Positions 1 to 6,654 of a stretch of 9,491 nucleotides of DNA are shown here, piece by piece. Source of the DNA: Roseiarcus sp049509635 (GTDB lineage Bacteria > Pseudomonadota > Alphaproteobacteria > Rhizobiales > Beijerinckiaceae). Position 1 is the stretch's first letter. The number at the start of each line of letters is the position of its first letter. The notes under the pieces were generated by a model. That model saw nothing but the letters and a program-made list of their open reading frames with translations. It had not been told where the DNA came from and did not search any database. A program made the translations under genes and the position numbers. The stretch is from the NCBI GenBank assembly GCA_049509635.1, contig JBEKZS010000158.1, positions 1 to 9,491 of the forward strand, read 5' to 3'.

Positions 1-25
1 GCGCGCGCGCTTTCGCCAGCCGCTG

Positions 26-421
26 TCAATCCTCGGAGGCTGCTGCGTCTGGCTTCTGAGATTCCTCCCTCTGCACGATACCGTGCTGGCGGTGCGAGTT
101 CTGACCGGCGCCAATGGGAAGCTCGATGCGAACGCTGAGGCCTCCGCCCTTGCGATTAGCGAGATTAATGTCTCCGCCGTGTTCCCATACGATCGAACGA
201 GTGACGGACAGACCGAGACCGACCCCACCAGTGCCAGGATCACGAGCGCTGTCAATTCTGTAGAATGGCTCGAACACCTTCTCCCGTTCGCTCCGTGGGA
301 TTCCCGGCCCTTCATCCTCAACGGTGATCACGACGCGCCCGGTCTCGGCGGCAAGCGTTACGTCGGCCTTACCTCCGTACTTGATGGCATTGTCCACGAG
401 GTTGGAGATCGCCCTCCGCAT
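26..421 (-). pseudogene. Truncated sensor histidine kinase, C-terminal HATPase_c domain only
   Basis: This is the ATP-binding catalytic domain of a two-component sensor kinase of the EnvZ/PhoR-like kind, which would phosphorylate its own histidine and then a response regulator. The motifs appear in order: N box (NLVDNAIKYG, residues ~7-16), G1 box (DEGPGIP, ~36-42), F box (FEPFYRID, ~50-57) and G2 box (GVGLGLSV, ~66-73), followed by a low-complexity tail. Nothing earlier remains: no sensor, membrane, HAMP or His-containing dimerisation region. Reading upstream from the Met codon at 421 reaches an in-frame TGA at 440-442 after about six codons. The lost part would lie to the right, where an unrelated AceE remnant now sits on the other strand. 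The Met at 421 is probably internal to the original gene. The domain call is firm; broken status is very likely unless the contig is misjoined. Confidence 0.85.
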
Positions 422-426
422 GGCCG

Positions 427-687
427 TCGACCGATTACGTCAGCACCTATCCCGGGTTGATCGCGAGCTATGTCGAGGCGCAATTCTTGGCGTTGGGTAC
501 CGACGCCTTCGGCCGCGGCGACACGCGCGTGGAACTTCGCCGGTTCTCCGAGGTCGACCGGCGTCACATCGCGATAGCCGCGCTGGAGGCGCTCTCCCGC
601 GACGGTCTGCTCGAGCGCGATGTCCTCGCCGAGGCCATCGCGCGCTATGACATCGATCCCGACAGCGCGGCGCCCTGGACCTGCTGA
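427..687 (+). pseudogene. aceE: C-terminal remnant of AceE-type pyruvate dehydrogenase E1
   Basis: About 86 residues match from memory the extreme C-terminus of homodimeric pyruvate dehydrogenase E1 (AceE, ~890 aa), the thiamine-diphosphate enzyme that decarboxylates pyruvate in the PDH complex. Recognisable stretches are STDYV at the start, LGTDAFGRGDTR (~24-35), FSEVDRR (~40-46), the AALEAL helix and the closing IARYDIDPD. The corresponding E. coli segments are ATDYM, LGTDGFGRSDSR, FEVD and IAKFNIDAD. Both catalytic domains, including the thiamine-diphosphate site, are missing. Homology stops at about 427, exactly where the kinase remnant on the opposite strand also ends. A TTG at 457 could serve as a start for a 76-residue peptide, but no good ribosome binding site or promoter was seen. 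The stop lies six bases from the stop of the convergent PhyH gene. It is most likely a non-functional scar. Confidence 0.75.
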
Positions 688-693
688 TCGCGG

Positions 694-1551
694 TCAAGGC
701 CGATCGTTCATCGTCTTGTCCGTTCCTTTCATGACGGTCTGGCTCAGCCGGTCCATCGCATAGCGATGATAGGCCAGGGCCTCCGACGCCATATCGGATT
801 TCGGCGAGGGCTCGTGCTCGAAATTGCCGTAGCGATCGGTCCCACGCACGAGAGTTGCGCCGTCGGTCGCGGAAATCGTCTGTTTGACGCGCGGCGTCAT
901 GTAGCGGACCGCGAAGCCGACGCGGCGGCGATCGGAACGGTTCGGTTCGGAGCCGTGCACGAGGCCGACATGATGCAGCGACATTTCGCCCGCCTTCAGA
1001 CCGAGTTCGACCCAGGCGCGATCGCCCAGATCCACCGCCACTTCCTGGCCGCGGGACAGCATGTTGTCTTTCGCGAAAGTGTCGACATGCGGGAGGTCGA
1101 CCAGATGCGTGCGGGGAACGACGCGCATCGCGCCGTTTTCGGTATCGCTATCCATCAAAGCGATCCATGCGGTGACGACTTCGTCTGAACTGAGGCCCCA
1201 ATAGTGGGCGTCCTGATGCCAGGAGACGTAGGACGGATCATGGGGCTCCTTGATGAAGAAGCTCGAACTGTAGACCATGAGATCCGGGCCGAGAATGTCG
1301 CCGACCGCGTCGAGGACGGAAGGCATGCGCACAATCTCGTCGAGCCAGGTGAGATAGAGGTGCCCCTTGTGCCGCATGCTGCCGAGGAATGGTCCGTGAA
1401 TGGCTTCGTGCGCCTCGAGCTTGCGCGTGTAGCCGGCCGCGTGCTGGGCGCTCATCACGCGAATGGGGTAGTGATAGCCAACCTCGCGATAAAGCGCGAC
1501 ATCGGCCGGGCTCAGTCGGACAGCGGAATCGCTCTGCGATGTGGCTTGCAT
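694..1551 (-). CDS. Phytanoyl-CoA dioxygenase (PhyH) family Fe(II)/2-oxoglutarate oxygenase
   Basis: A 285-residue PhyH-family protein. These cytoplasmic non-haem iron enzymes couple 2-oxoglutarate decarboxylation to hydroxylation of a small substrate. The iron triad is visible: H112 and D114 in WHQDAHYWG, and the distal H199 in GLVHGSEPN. Arginines at 208-210 and 216 are placed to bind the 2-oxoglutarate carboxylate. Length is normal (250-300 aa). The start is fixed by an excellent AAGGAGG at 1558-1564, six bases before the ATG. It is the last gene of the transport operon, 43 bases after the SDR gene, the only downstream junction in the operon that is not overlapping. PhyH proteins are diverse (fatty acids, ectoine, phosphonates, secondary metabolites), so the substrate cannot be read from sequence. 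The operon suggests a catabolic hydroxylation of the imported compound or a derivative. Confidence 0.93.
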   Translation of the reverse strand: MQATSQSDSAVRLSPADVALYREVGYHYPIRVMSAQHAAGYTRKLEAHEAIHGPFLGSMRHKGHLYLTWLDEIVRMPSVLDAVGDILGPDLMVYSSSFFIKEPHDPSYVSWHQDAHYWGLSSDEVVTAWIALMDSDTENGAMRVVPRTHLVDLPHVDTFAKDNMLSRGQEVAVDLGDRAWVELGLKAGEMSLHHVGLVHGSEPNRSDRRRVGFAVRYMTPRVKQTISATDGATLVRGTDRYGNFEHEPSPKSDMASEALAYHRYAMDRLSQTVMKGTDKTMNDRP

Positions 1552-1555
1552 GGGT

Positions 1556-1564
1556 CTCCTCCTT
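1556..1564 (-). promoter_or_regulatory. Strong Shine-Dalgarno of the PhyH gene
   Basis: On the minus strand the bases read AAGGAGGAG, with the AAGGAGG core six bases from the ATG at 1551. It is the strongest ribosome binding site in the operon. It sits in the 43-base SDR-PhyH gap, so the last gene can initiate independently and not by overlap coupling. Confidence 0.8.
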
Positions 1565-1594
1565 CATCATCGTTCCGACGACGCGATACCCGCG

Positions 1595-2422
1595 TCACGC
1601 GCGTATCCAGGGCGGGTCTCGAAAATTGTCCCAGGTCGCGCCGATGCCGGCGTCGACGGGAAGCGCAACGCCGGTAATGCCAGTGGCGGCCGGCGATGCG
1701 ACAAAGGCGATGGCCGCGGCGATGTCGCGCGGGGTCAGCACGCGGCCGAGCGGGTGGCGCTCGGCATAGGATCGCAGCACCTCTTCGCCATTGGGCAGCG
1801 TCGCAAGCCTACCCTCTAGAAGAGGCGTGCGGGTGACGCTCGGGCAAACGCAATTCACTCGCACCTGGTCGCGCGCCAGATCGAGCGCGGCGGCCCGCGC
1901 CAAATTGAGAAGCGCGCCTTTCGAGGCGCAATAGGAGAACATACCATGTTCGGCCTGCAGGCCGTCGAGGCTCGACAGCAGCACGATCGCTCCGCTGCGG
2001 CGCGGCCGCATCTGGCGCGCGGCTTCGCGCACGACCAGGAATGAGCCGCGGAAATTGACGGCCATGACATGCTCTAAATCCGCCACCGAGGTTTCGAACA
2101 CCGGTCCGCCATCGCCGAGGATGCCCGCGCAGGCGACAGCCGCGTCGACGTCGCCCAGTTCACGCCGCGTAACTTCGAACGCCTCGACGATTGTCGACTC
2201 ATCGCCGGCGTCGCCCTCGAAGGCGATCGCGCGGCTCCCCATCGCCTCGATGCGGTTGGCCGCCGATGCGGCCGCCCCTGGCGTCCAATCGAGCACGGCC
2301 ACCCGGGCGCCGAGATCGGCGAAGGTAAGCGCCGTCTCCAGACCGATCCCCGAGCCGCCGCCCGTGACGAATGCGGTCTTACCCTCAAACGATAGTCCGC
2401 GGAACGGTGCGCGTTCGTTCAT
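1595..2422 (-). CDS. Short-chain dehydrogenase/reductase (SDR) family oxidoreductase
   Basis: A 275-residue classical SDR, an NAD(P)-dependent alcohol/ketone oxidoreductase. The Rossmann glycine motif TGGGSGIG is at 20-27. Asp45 at the end of the second strand (VAVLDW) favours NAD(H) over NADP(H). CAG at 98-100 replaces the usual NNAG. The catalytic tetrad is N123 (AVNFRG), S151, Y164 and K168 (YCASK). The C-terminal VDAGIG segment is the usual substrate-loop end. Its ATG overlaps the stop of the SMP-30 gene as ATGA, and a GAAGGA at 2432-2437 lies nine bases upstream. Translational coupling to a lactonase suggests it oxidises a sugar or other cyclic hemiacetal to the lactone that SMP-30 opens. 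That pairing is inferred; reduction of a ketone intermediate is equally possible. Confidence 0.93.
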   Translation of the reverse strand: MNERAPFRGLSFEGKTAFVTGGGSGIGLETALTFADLGARVAVLDWTPGAAASAANRIEAMGSRAIAFEGDAGDESTIVEAFEVTRRELGDVDAAVACAGILGDGGPVFETSVADLEHVMAVNFRGSFLVVREAARQMRPRRSGAIVLLSSLDGLQAEHGMFSYCASKGALLNLARAAALDLARDQVRVNCVCPSVTRTPLLEGRLATLPNGEEVLRSYAERHPLGRVLTPRDIAAAIAFVASPAATGITGVALPVDAGIGATWDNFRDPPWIRA

Positions 2423-3327
2423 GGATGCGCGTCCTTCGCAATACTGCCCCTATAGGTAGGGGCGCCGCCGCCCGGAACGCGCAGGCGCCAGAGCTTGCCG
2501 GTGTCGGATGGCTTGTCGCTGGCGGCAAGAACGCCGGCGTCCGTCACCCATAAGATTTCTCCGTCGAAGGCGCAGTTGGTCGGCGCGCCGCCGCAGGCGA
2601 TGAAGCCTTCGACCTTTCCGTCGGGCGCCAGGATGTGGATGCCCTTGGCGACGAGATCGGTCACGTAGAGGCGGCCATCGGCGCCGATCTTCATGCCGTC
2701 CGGGACGGGATTGTCGCCGGGCAGGCGGCCGAGATCTTCGATCGCGCCATCGGGGCGGCGGCGCCCGACGTGGCCGGTGTAGGATTCGTCCCAGACGATG
2801 GAACCGTCCGCTTCGACGGCGATGCCGTTGGGGAAGACGGGTTTGGGAAACGCCACCACGACGCTCGCGCTCCCGTCCGGGTCGATCGCGAAGATGTAGC
2901 TCGGGTCGGGATTTTGAGGGTTATAGATTCCGGGGTCGGTGAAAATGAGCCGCCCATCGCGCGCGAAGACAAGATCATTGGGCCCGTTGAGAGCTATGCC
3001 CGTCACCTCGGTCAGCAAAGTTTCCGCCTGACCGCTCCTTCTCAGGCGCTGGATCGAAGGCGCGGTCATTTCCGCGGCGCGCCACGGTCCCACGGTGCCG
3101 CCGTTCTGGCACACGTAGAAGTCGTCCGACGCGCCGAGCACGCAGGAGTTCGGCGCGCCCGCCGTATAGGCGAAGCGCCGCGCGACGCGATCGGCGCCGA
3201 CGATGGTCAATTGGCTGAGATAGCTCTCGACGAAGACCAGACTGCCGTCATGCAGCACCGTCGGCCCCTCGGGCCAGCCGAGTTTCTCCGCGATGAGTTC
3301 GGGGACTTCTTGCCTCGCCATGCTCAT
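2419..3327 (-). CDS. SMP-30/gluconolactonase/LRE family protein (likely sugar lactonase)
   Basis: A 302-residue six-bladed beta-propeller hydrolase of the SMP-30/gluconolactonase family, which opens aldonolactones with a divalent metal. Likely metal and substrate residues are in their usual contexts: E20 (LGWPEGP), N117-D118 (LNGPNDLVF), N167 (FPNGIA) and D210 (PDGMKIGADG). Repeated DG turns mark the propeller blades. No signal peptide is seen, so it is cytoplasmic. The open frame runs about 100 codons further upstream into the permease gene, but the start at 3327 is preferred. Its ATG overlaps the permease stop as ATGA, it has GGAG at 3335-3338 seven bases upstream, and family homology begins there. 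A second ATG at 3321 is possible. The next gene's ATG overlaps its TGA in the same way. The exact lactone is unknown. Confidence 0.9.
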   Translation of the reverse strand: MSMARQEVPELIAEKLGWPEGPTVLHDGSLVFVESYLSQLTIVGADRVARRFAYTAGAPNSCVLGASDDFYVCQNGGTVGPWRAAEMTAPSIQRLRRSGQAETLLTEVTGIALNGPNDLVFARDGRLIFTDPGIYNPQNPDPSYIFAIDPDGSASVVVAFPKPVFPNGIAVEADGSIVWDESYTGHVGRRRPDGAIEDLGRLPGDNPVPDGMKIGADGRLYVTDLVAKGIHILAPDGKVEGFIACGGAPTNCAFDGEILWVTDAGVLAASDKPSDTGKLWRLRVPGGGAPTYRGSIAKDAHP

Positions 3328-4157
3328 TTTACGGCTCCAGCAGTGAGGCCGCGCACGATGAATCGCTGCACGACCAGCGAAAAGATGAGGATCGGGATGA
3401 CCGTCACGACGCCGACGGCGGCGGCGATATTCCAGTCGATCGGGCGCTGGGCGCTGACGAGCGTCGCCGCGCCCAGCGAGATGGTCTGCAAGCTGCGCGA
3501 GTCGATGACGTAAAGCGCCACCAGGAACTCGTTCCAGATGAAGATCGCGCTGAACAAAGCCGCCACCACGAGCCCCGGGCGCACCAATGGCAACATGACA
3601 TGCCAGAGTACGCCGGCCGGCGTGCATCCGTCGATCAACGCGGCGTCGTCTATCTCTCGCGGCACTTCGTCGAAGAAGCCGATCATGATCCAGACGACGA
3701 TGGGCAGCGAGAAAGCTATATAGGGCAAGATGAGGCCGAGATAGGTGTCGCGCAGGCCGATCCCCTTCATCATGAGGAACAGCGGGATCGCAACCGCGAT
3801 CGGCGGCATGAAGCGCATGCTCAAAATCGCGCTCGCAAGATTGTCCTTGCCGCGAAACGGCAACCTCGAGAACGCGTAAGCCGCGGGCGTGCCGATCACC
3901 AGGGCGAAGAATGTCGCCGCGCCGACGATGATGACCGAATTCTCGGTGAAGGCGAGCATGCCTTGGCTGAACAGCACTTCGCGGTAGGTCTTGACGATCA
4001 CGCTCCAGTCGAAGTCAAGGTGCGGCGGCACCTGGCTCAAGATTTCGATGCGCCGCTTGGCCGAGAGAATCGCGAGATAGACGAACGGAGCGATGCCAAT
4101 GACGCCGAGGGCGATCAGCACGAGATAGGCGATCGTCCGTCCCGCCAGGCGCTTCAT
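3324..4157 (-). CDS. ABC sugar transporter permease, MalG-like
   Basis: A 277-residue inner-membrane permease of the carbohydrate uptake CUT1 type (MalG/UgpE-like). Hydrophobic segments lie at about 8-32, 73-96, 110-131, 137-160, 194-215 and 244-266, the usual six-helix pattern. The cytoplasmic EAA loop that docks the ATPase is at ~168-190 (EIDDAALIDG, then VMLPLVRPG). The C-terminal FIVRGLTAGAVK ending is typical of this subfamily. The ATG at 4157 overlaps the TGA of the partner permease as ATGA, which sets the start; the open frame extends upstream only as an out-of-phase shadow of that gene. No convincing Shine-Dalgarno is present, so translation probably relies on coupling. It should form a heterodimer with the upstream MalF-like permease. 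Confidence 0.95.
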   Translation of the reverse strand: MKRLAGRTIAYLVLIALGVIGIAPFVYLAILSAKRRIEILSQVPPHLDFDWSVIVKTYREVLFSQGMLAFTENSVIIVGAATFFALVIGTPAAYAFSRLPFRGKDNLASAILSMRFMPPIAVAIPLFLMMKGIGLRDTYLGLILPYIAFSLPIVVWIMIGFFDEVPREIDDAALIDGCTPAGVLWHVMLPLVRPGLVVAALFSAIFIWNEFLVALYVIDSRSLQTISLGAATLVSAQRPIDWNIAAAVGVVTVIPILIFSLVVQRFIVRGLTAGAVK

Positions 4158-5068
4158 CGGGCGTGCCCCGGCCGGAGCTGAACGTAGCGCAGCAGGACCG
4201 CCGTCCCGGCGATCAGGATCAGCAGCATCATGTAGGCGACCGCGGCCGCATAGCCGTAATTCTGAAACTGGAAGCCGTTTTGAAAGGAGAAGAAGCTCAA
4301 CGTCGTCGTACTGCGCGCCGGGCCGCCGTAGCTGAGGCCATAAATGAGATCGAATGAGCGGAAGGCGTCCACCGCCCGGAACACGCCGGCGAACGCGATC
4401 GCCGGCGCCAGTAGCGGCAGCGTGACGTGGCGGAACATCGCGAACGGACCGGCGCCATCGATCTGCGCGGCCTCGAAGACGTCGAGCGGCAGCGCCTGCA
4501 GCCGCGCGAAAACGATCACGAAGACGAATGGCGTCCATTGCCAGACATCGACGATGATCAGCGTCTTCATCGCCATCGCGATCGAACCCAGCCAAATCGG
4601 CGGCTCGAATCCGATTGATCGGATCGCCCAATTCACCAGGCCCCAATCCGGATTGAGCAGCGCGCGCCACATCACGCCAACGACGATCGGGGTGATCAGC
4701 ATCGGCAGCACCAGGATGCCGCGAACGATGAACGCGCCCTTGAGCTGCAGATTGAAGAACAGCGCAAGCGCCGTTCCCAGGACGATCTGGATGGCGATCG
4801 AGGCCGCCACCATGACGAAGCTGTTTTGCGCGGCGTTCCAGAACTGTGGGTCCGACAGCAGATCCGTATAGTTCTTGAGGCCGATCCAGCGCCCCGCGCT
4901 GTCAGCGGCGGTAAGGTCGGTCAGCGACAGCCGCAGGCTATAGATCAGCGGATAGATCGCGAACGCCGCCAGGTAGAGAATGCAAGGCCCCAGGAGCGTC
5001 GAAACGCTCGCCGCCGGGCCGCGCAGCCATGATTCGCCGAGGCGCCTCTCAACGAGCTCCCGGTCCAT
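4154..5068 (-). CDS. ABC sugar transporter permease, MalF-like
   Basis: A 304-residue CUT1-type inner-membrane permease (MalF/UgpA-like). Predicted helices are at about 24-46, 83-107, 115-137, 166-190, 220-240 and 274-296. The EAA loop is at ~199-219 (FEAAQIDGAG, then VTLPLLAP). The short N-terminus without the MalF periplasmic insertion is typical of most CUT1 systems outside enterobacteria. The start at 5068 is chosen because homology begins just after it and it leaves a 38-base gap to the binding-protein stop. The longer open frame to 5428 lies inside the binding-protein gene and is a shadow. The upstream GAG-rich ribosome binding site is weak. With the MalG-like partner it forms the membrane channel for the substrate delivered by the binding protein. 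Confidence 0.95.
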   Translation of the reverse strand: MDRELVERRLGESWLRGPAASVSTLLGPCILYLAAFAIYPLIYSLRLSLTDLTAADSAGRWIGLKNYTDLLSDPQFWNAAQNSFVMVAASIAIQIVLGTALALFFNLQLKGAFIVRGILVLPMLITPIVVGVMWRALLNPDWGLVNWAIRSIGFEPPIWLGSIAMAMKTLIIVDVWQWTPFVFVIVFARLQALPLDVFEAAQIDGAGPFAMFRHVTLPLLAPAIAFAGVFRAVDAFRSFDLIYGLSYGGPARSTTTLSFFSFQNGFQFQNYGYAAAVAYMMLLILIAGTAVLLRYVQLRPGHAR

Positions 5069-5106
5069 GCCGCTCGGCTCGCGACGGCCTGTCGCCCAAC
5101 CTGCGT

Positions 5107-6492
5107 TCAGGTGAGATGGCCCCCCTTGCGCAGGATCGCCTCCCATTGCTTCTGTACGTTGGCGCAGGCGGTCTTGGCGTCCTGTCCGCCGATCAGCGCC
5201 TTGTTGAACTCGACGTTCATCACGTCGTTCATCTGGAAGAATTCGTCGATGCGCGCGGTGGGAATGATGTCGGCGTTCGCAATGGCGGTCATCGAATCGG
5301 GCAGGTAGGGGAATTGCTTGAGCAAGTCGGGATCCTGGAACGCCGACGTGCGGTTGGCGTCGATCTGGTATTTCTCGATCGCGTAGCGGTTGGACTTCTT
5401 GTTGGTGATCCAGGTGAGGGCGCGCCACGCGGCGGCCTTCTTGGCCGGATCGACGTTTTTCGGGATGCCGAGCCCCCAGCCGCCCTGGATCGCGCGCGGC
5501 GTTTGCCCGGCGCCGGCGGGAACCGGCCCTGTTCCGGTCTTGTCCGCCACCATGGACTTCTCTTTGCTGAAGATCGGGCCGGCGATCGTCGACCAGAAGA
5601 TCATCTGCGCGATCTTGCCGGTCGAGAACCCGTCGACGTTTTCGGCAAAGCCATAGGACGTCACGTTTTTCGGCGCGAAGGGCAAGACGTCGATCAGCAT
5701 CTGCAGCGCGCCGACGCCTTCAGGCGTGTCGATGTGCGGGCGAAAATCCTTGCCGTTGGGGTCGCCGCTCATCAGGACGCCGCCGGTGGTGATGAAACGC
5801 GTGTACCAGTCGACGGCGGCGAGCGAGAAATCGTTCGCGCCGATGAAGCTGCAGCCGGCGACATCGCCCTTGTGCAGCTTTTGCGCGGCGGCCTTGAACT
5901 CGTCCCAGGTCTTGGCTGGCTTCAGGCCGGCGGCGTCGAAAAGATCCTTGCGGTAGAAATAGATCACCGAGCCGGAGTGCAGGCCGGGAATGCCATATAC
6001 ATCAGAACCCTGGCCGAGCGTATGCGCCTTGACGTCATAGATGCCGACATTCTTCATCGCGCCCGGAATGAAGTCCTTGAAGTCCCAGTCGGGTGGAGTT
6101 TCGTTGGCGTCGTCGATATATTTGTTGAGCTGCTCGAAATAGCCGCCGCCGACCTGCTGGGTGGTCAGGAAGCCGAGATATTCGACGAGTTCGAAGTTCG
6201 AACGGTCGGACTTCAGATTCTGCAGCGTCTTTTCGATCAGCGCGCCGAGCGCGGGCGAGGTGATCTCCAGCTTGATGCCGGTCTCGGCCTCGAGTTCGGG
6301 CAGCAGGTCGCCGAGTGCGCGGTGATCATTTTCGTCGCCGGTCATCAGGATGCCGAGCTTCGTCCCCGCATATTTCTTGGGGTCGTAGCCGGCCGCACGG
6401 GCCGGGGCGGCCGCGGCGAGCAGGGCGCCCGCAGCGGTGCCCGACAGGGCCTGCAGCACGCGGCGACGGCTCAATCCATTGACGAACGGCAT
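5107..6492 (-). CDS. Extracellular solute-binding protein of an ABC sugar transporter, Tat-type signal
   Basis: A 461-residue family 1 solute-binding protein, the periplasmic receptor of a CUT1 ABC importer. The N-terminus has a twin-arginine motif (SRRRVLQ, 8-14), a hydrophobic Ala-rich core and a likely cleavage after PARA (residue ~33). This suggests export folded through Tat; Sec cannot be excluded. The mature part has the expected pattern: ITSPALGALIEKTLQ early, YGIPGLHSG at ~165, YFYRKDLFDAAG and KTWDEFKAAA in the middle, then GGWGLGIP. It ends with a helical C-terminal lobe. The open frame continues to 7374 upstream, but that part is the antisense of the divergent regulator. The start at 6492 is fixed by AGGGAGGA just upstream and by the signal peptide. 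It is the first gene of the operon and is likely repressed through the upstream GGTAT sites. Ligand class (sugar or polyol) is inferred from family only. Confidence 0.95.
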   Translation of the reverse strand: MPFVNGLSRRRVLQALSGTAAGALLAAAAPARAAGYDPKKYAGTKLGILMTGDENDHRALGDLLPELEAETGIKLEITSPALGALIEKTLQNLKSDRSNFELVEYLGFLTTQQVGGGYFEQLNKYIDDANETPPDWDFKDFIPGAMKNVGIYDVKAHTLGQGSDVYGIPGLHSGSVIYFYRKDLFDAAGLKPAKTWDEFKAAAQKLHKGDVAGCSFIGANDFSLAAVDWYTRFITTGGVLMSGDPNGKDFRPHIDTPEGVGALQMLIDVLPFAPKNVTSYGFAENVDGFSTGKIAQMIFWSTIAGPIFSKEKSMVADKTGTGPVPAGAGQTPRAIQGGWGLGIPKNVDPAKKAAAWRALTWITNKKSNRYAIEKYQIDANRTSAFQDPDLLKQFPYLPDSMTAIANADIIPTARIDEFFQMNDVMNVEFNKALIGGQDAKTACANVQKQWEAILRKGGHLT

Positions 6493-6496
6493 TCTA

Positions 6497-6505
6497 TCCT
6501 CCCTT
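6497..6505 (-). promoter_or_regulatory. Strong Shine-Dalgarno deciding the binding-protein start
   Basis: On the minus strand the bases read AAGGGAGGA, about five bases before the ATG at 6492. This fixes the binding-protein start inside a much longer open frame and fits the high expression usual for periplasmic receptors. Confidence 0.8.
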
Positions 6506-6513
6506 GCGCTTTT

Positions 6514-6532
6514 CGGTATACCTATCATACCG
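6514..6532. promoter_or_regulatory. Operator-like inverted repeat (CGGTAT-N7-ATACCG)
   Basis: A perfect six-base inverted repeat, CGGTAT at 6514-6519 and ATACCG at 6527-6532, separated by seven bases. It lies 22 bases upstream of the binding-protein ATG, between its Shine-Dalgarno and the candidate promoter. The half-site GGTATA resembles that described for NanR, another FCD-type GntR regulator. The likely ligand is the divergently encoded regulator, and a site at this place would block initiation or elongation of the transport operon. The repeat is seen directly; its role is inferred. Confidence 0.6.
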
Positions 6533-6569
6533 TCAGGAGTGGCATGATCGGATCGGCAGCTTGGAGACC

Positions 6570-6599
6570 AGACTAGGCCTGCCGGATAAAACAAGTCAA
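6570..6599 (-). promoter_or_regulatory. Candidate sigma-70-type promoter of the transport operon
   Basis: On the minus strand TTGACT (6594-6599) matches five of six bases of the -35 consensus. After 18 bases, TAGTCT (6570-6575) is a poor -10 element, matching three of six. Transcription would begin near 6563, upstream of the inverted repeat at 6514-6532. The -35 is convincing, the -10 is not. Confidence 0.35.
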
Positions 6600-6627
6600 G
6601 ACAACGGGTATCCTGTTGGGCTATTAT
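6598..6627 (+). promoter_or_regulatory. Candidate promoter of the regulator gene
   Basis: AAGACA (6598-6603) and TATTAT (6622-6627), 18 bases apart, match four and five of six consensus bases. Transcription would begin near 6634, about 20 bases before the regulator ATG at 6655. The -10 overlaps an ATACC half-site, which suggests negative autoregulation. Confidence 0.35.
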
Positions 6628-6630
6628 ACC
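6607..6630. promoter_or_regulatory. Second operator-like pair of GGTAT half-sites
   Basis: GGTAT at 6607-6611 and ATACC at 6626-6630 form an inverted pair with a 14-base spacer. They use the same half-site as the perfect repeat at 6514-6532. The right arm overlaps the candidate -10 of the regulator promoter. The two pairs together could let one regulator control both divergent units. The wider spacing makes this pair less certain than the first. Confidence 0.4.
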
Positions 6631-6654
6631 ATAACACCGCAACACGAGCCGCGA

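Noticed and set aside
1..25. GC dinucleotide run at the window start
   Set aside because: Five GC repeats are too short to be meaningful in this composition; the region simply follows the kinase stop codon.
426..431. GTCGAC (SalI site) exactly at the kinase/aceE junction as sign of a cloning artefact
   Set aside because: The same hexamer occurs many times in this GC-rich window, so its presence at the junction carries little weight.
686..705. Inverted repeat GATCG-N10-CGATC at the convergent gene ends as a terminator
   Set aside because: The stem is only five bases, the loop is long, and there is no T run.
2635..3513. Plus-strand open frame of 292 codons
   Set aside because: Antisense shadow of the SMP-30 gene, Arg/Asp/Gly-rich and without a recognisable family.
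5081..5095. Hairpin between binding-protein and permease genes (GCGAC-N5-GTCGC)
   Set aside because: A five-base stem in GC-rich DNA is expected by chance; too weak to call an attenuator or mRNA-stabilising element.
5029..6576. Plus-strand open frame of 515 codons
   Set aside because: It is the antisense shadow of the solute-binding protein gene, a common result in GC-rich DNA; its translation shows no recognisable domain.
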